Of a stretch of 64,000 nucleotides of DNA, positions 61,901-64,000 are shown piece after piece. Location: the NCBI GenBank assembly GCA_905331475.1, contig CAJNYU010000213.1, forward strand, positions 62,001 to 126,000, in the 5' to 3' direction. The notes below the pieces were generated by a model that saw nothing but the letters and a program-made list of their open reading frames with translations, did not search any database and was not told the origin of the DNA. Made by a program: the position numbers and the translations under genes. The stretch's first letter is position 1, and each line of letters starts with the position of its first letter. Source of the DNA: Rotaria socialis. Its lineage: Eukaryota > Rotifera > Eurotatoria > Philodinida > Philodinidae.

Positions 61901-61987
61901 TTAAAAATCAAGCAAAAACAAAAAGAGTAAATATATGATCTGAAAATATAGAAGATATATGGAGATAAATAATATATTATATTTTTT
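61901..61987 (-). promoter_or_regulatory. candidate trans-splice acceptor between transposase and accessory gene
   Basis: The minus strand of this 87-bp spacer contains ATCTTCTATATTTTCAG (AG at 61940-61941), then an AT-rich leader of about 39 bases to the ATG at 61900. No cis donor is needed by either gene, so it may act as an operon-internal spliced-leader acceptor. Confidence 0.45.
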
Positions 61988-64000
61988 CTAGTCATGTTCA
62001 AAGTCCATTTTTAATTCTGATAAACAATAAACATCTTGAAAATTCACCATCACACATTTATGACGAATCACGTCAGCACGAATAATGTCATACTCATTTG
62101 TAAGTTCAAGTAAAGGATACATTTCATTCAATTTATTACATATTTCTATAGGTAATTCTACAAATTGTGACAACTGTTTTCTTGAGCAACGGTACTTTTG
62201 TATGAATGCAAAATAGTTATTATTATATTTATAAAATAAGATTATATTACCATACTGAATAACAGGATCATCACCTTTAATACTATAAGAAATAATATAG
62301 CTTCGACATCGATATGGTTTATCATAGATTAATGTATGGAACGTGTTAAATGATTGTTTGAAGCGCCGAAAAAATGCAATTTGTTTCAAGTCTTGATCAT
62401 ACACCTGAATAAGATAAACAAGATGATCACGATAATCACTAATGCATTCGTTTTGTAGATTAATTTCGTTAACTCCATATGATGTTGTTGTTTCAGCTTT
62501 TCTCTGGTTGACAATCGATTGTATATCATACCAATATGCAATTTGAGAAGCCAAATGCTTTGTACCATGTACTTTTGTTTTTAAATATCGGATACAAGAC
62601 TCAAATGCAAATGCCTATAATAAAGAAAATCAATTAAAATTTTTGTACTTTAACTCGAAATGTGAATATCTTACCGAAGACGTAGATAAACCACCATGTA
62701 AACGTACTTGTGAGGGTAAATGTAAATGTGCGTGCAATGAATACAGCTCTAAAGACTCATCGTAAACATTGGCAATCGTACGACAATAGTAATTGATCAA
62801 CATATCCGCAAAATCAATGTCATCTGATGATTCTGGTGTATGTAATAATTTGACTAATAAACAATAAATTATCCAATGAGATGAATTCAAGACTGGTAAA
62901 CAGGAAATACCTAAAGAAAAGTAAATACGATCATGTGATAATTACAACTCTTCATTATTAAATCTATTTATAAAGTGTAGGCAAAATAAATGTTATTAAC
63001 ATACCAATAGGTATTCCTAAATTCAATACAAACAACCTCCCGTGTTTTGCTTTCCATGATTCAACATTTAAAATTGATTCGTTATATATAACATGAACAT
63101 TGTGTGGAAAACGGGCTATGGATAACATATTGTCCATTTTCATAATATCAACTGAACTTAGTAACTGACACCAGCGTTTTATTAAACTTTGTACATGTCC
63201 TAAACATACCAAATGCATATAATCGAGCACTATTTGTCGTGGATATGAAATAATTTTCAATAGGCATGAAAAACCTTTAACACCTTGTATATTTGGTGTG
63301 CGTTTGTTCGTTGATTTCTGTTTGGCTTCGTTTGCAGCAGCAGTAAATCCCACATGTGTTCGTAATTCAAGATTATTTTTATCATATGGATATATTACTG
63401 ATGATCCACTCCAATGTCCTAGAAGAAAATATTAATATTAATTATTATTCTTTTTCGAATGACTATGATATCATCGATTGAACTGCGGAAATTTTATCAA
63501 AGAAAAAGTATGTTGATCTTCTTTCTTTGCTCTTCTTTTAGGAAAAGTAAATGAAAAATTCATTAATTAAAGCAAAAAAAACAACAATTGAAAAGTCTTG
63601 ATAGTTGTTTCTAAAACATGTCCTTTACCTTTAGTTACGCAATAATGGCATGCATAATAACCATTAAAGTGAGTAGTCTTGAACATTAGAGCCCTTGCTG
63701 GTAAATCACTTACAAAAAGTTGTATACGTATGAGGAATCGATACTCCATGTTGTTAATGTAAAATACAGTACCATGGTTTATTAATCTTTCTATATCATT
63801 TCTGGAGTAAGGTAAAAATAAAATTCATTTATGAAAAGTGCAAGTTTATGTATGTGATTAAGAAGAAATCAACAAAATATATAAAAAAATTCTTGACTTA
63901 CATGCTTTTTTCTAAAAACACATTAACATCTGGTTTTCGTTTTGATGACCATAAAGATAATAATATAATGTTCGCTTGATAATCTCTAACAGGAGGTGGC
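61988..64000 (-). CDS. Tnp2-type (CACTA/EnSpm-like) transposase, 3' part
   Basis: Five exons in the window (63902-64000, 63629-63801, 63005-63418, 62675-62910, 61988-62614), in phase; the 5' part lies beyond the right edge. Recognisable family blocks are KPDVNVFLEKS, then LFVSDLPARALMFKTTHFNG followed by YYACHYCVTKG (Cys-x2-Cys), then DYMHLVCLGHVQSLIKRW, HWIIYCLLVKLL, YSLHAHLHLPSQV and FAFESCIRYLKTKVHGTKHL. This order matches transposase-domain proteins of the Tnp2/CMC type found in cnidarians, fish and rotifers. Such enzymes cut and paste DNA through a DDE-type centre; I cannot assign the acidic residues with certainty. The exons are uninterrupted, so the copy may be young or domesticated. 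The accessory BEN-like gene follows on the same strand. Confidence 0.72.

Noticed and set aside
1..64000. tRNA, rRNA, CRISPR and spliced-leader RNA genes
   Set aside because: No tRNA-like GGTTCRANNC box with a plausible acceptor stem, no rRNA sequence, no regularly spaced array of repeats with unique spacers, and no match to the bdelloid leader sequence as I remember it.

Overview
The window looks like nuclear DNA of a small-genome metazoan, most likely a bdelloid rotifer. It is about 70% AT. The conserved animal genes (SIN3, hnRNP K, XPA, CREBRF, RNF114-type E3, MPPED, an aminergic GPCR) are cut by many short introns of about 50-70 bp. There are also the NHL beta-propeller proteins that are abundant in bdelloids, an intronless fungal-type methyltransferase, several different small DNA transposons, and candidate spliced-leader acceptor sites between closely packed same-strand genes. 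The species assignment is inference; no rRNA or mitochondrial marker is present.

Layout. 1-6.4 kb: a claudin-like exon, then copy A (minus strand) of a four-exon gene that joins a REEP/TB2-DP1-HVA22 membrane domain to a six-bladed NHL propeller, with a hAT-like MITE in its third intron. 6.4-18 kb: a decayed Tc1/mariner-type element, an MPPED phosphodiesterase, an RNF114-like RING E3 and a 5-HT2-like receptor. 18-32.5 kb: gene-poor and repeat-rich. It holds a ~0.5 kb tandem repeat whose middle copy carries a tiny piggyBac-type insertion, an inverted-complement minisatellite, a 703-bp TA-flanked MITE, the methyltransferase, a GC-rich hairpin element and degenerate repeats with two ambiguous bases. 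32.5-35.4 kb: copy B of the REEP-NHL gene on the plus strand. 37-54.5 kb: conserved housekeeping genes: a 19-exon SIN3 (minus), a six-exon CREBRF homologue (plus), a six-exon hnRNP K-like KH protein (minus), and a compact pair C18orf21/RMP24-like plus XPA (minus) only 26 bp apart. 54.5-60 kb: AT-rich, apparently non-coding, with minisatellites. 60-64 kb: a two-gene DNA transposon (minus): a Tnp2-type transposase running off the right edge and a downstream BEN-like accessory gene.

The observations most worth following are: (i) the REEP-NHL fusion, present twice in inverted orientation, with exon structure identical but identity rising from about 61% in the membrane domain to about 94% in the last propeller blades, which suggests gene conversion; (ii) the RMP24-XPA pair, whose 26-bp spacer contains a near-ideal 3' splice site with no intron to serve, as expected of a spliced-leader operon, and the same architecture in the two-gene transposon; (iii) transposon insertions with target-site duplications, one with its empty site preserved in a neighbouring repeat copy; (iv) a likely fungal-derived methyltransferase gene.

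Exon boundaries were worked out by hand from GT/AG sites, reading-phase continuity and family alignment from memory. Summed coding lengths of all the multi-exon models that are complete in the window are multiples of three. No database search or RNA evidence was available.
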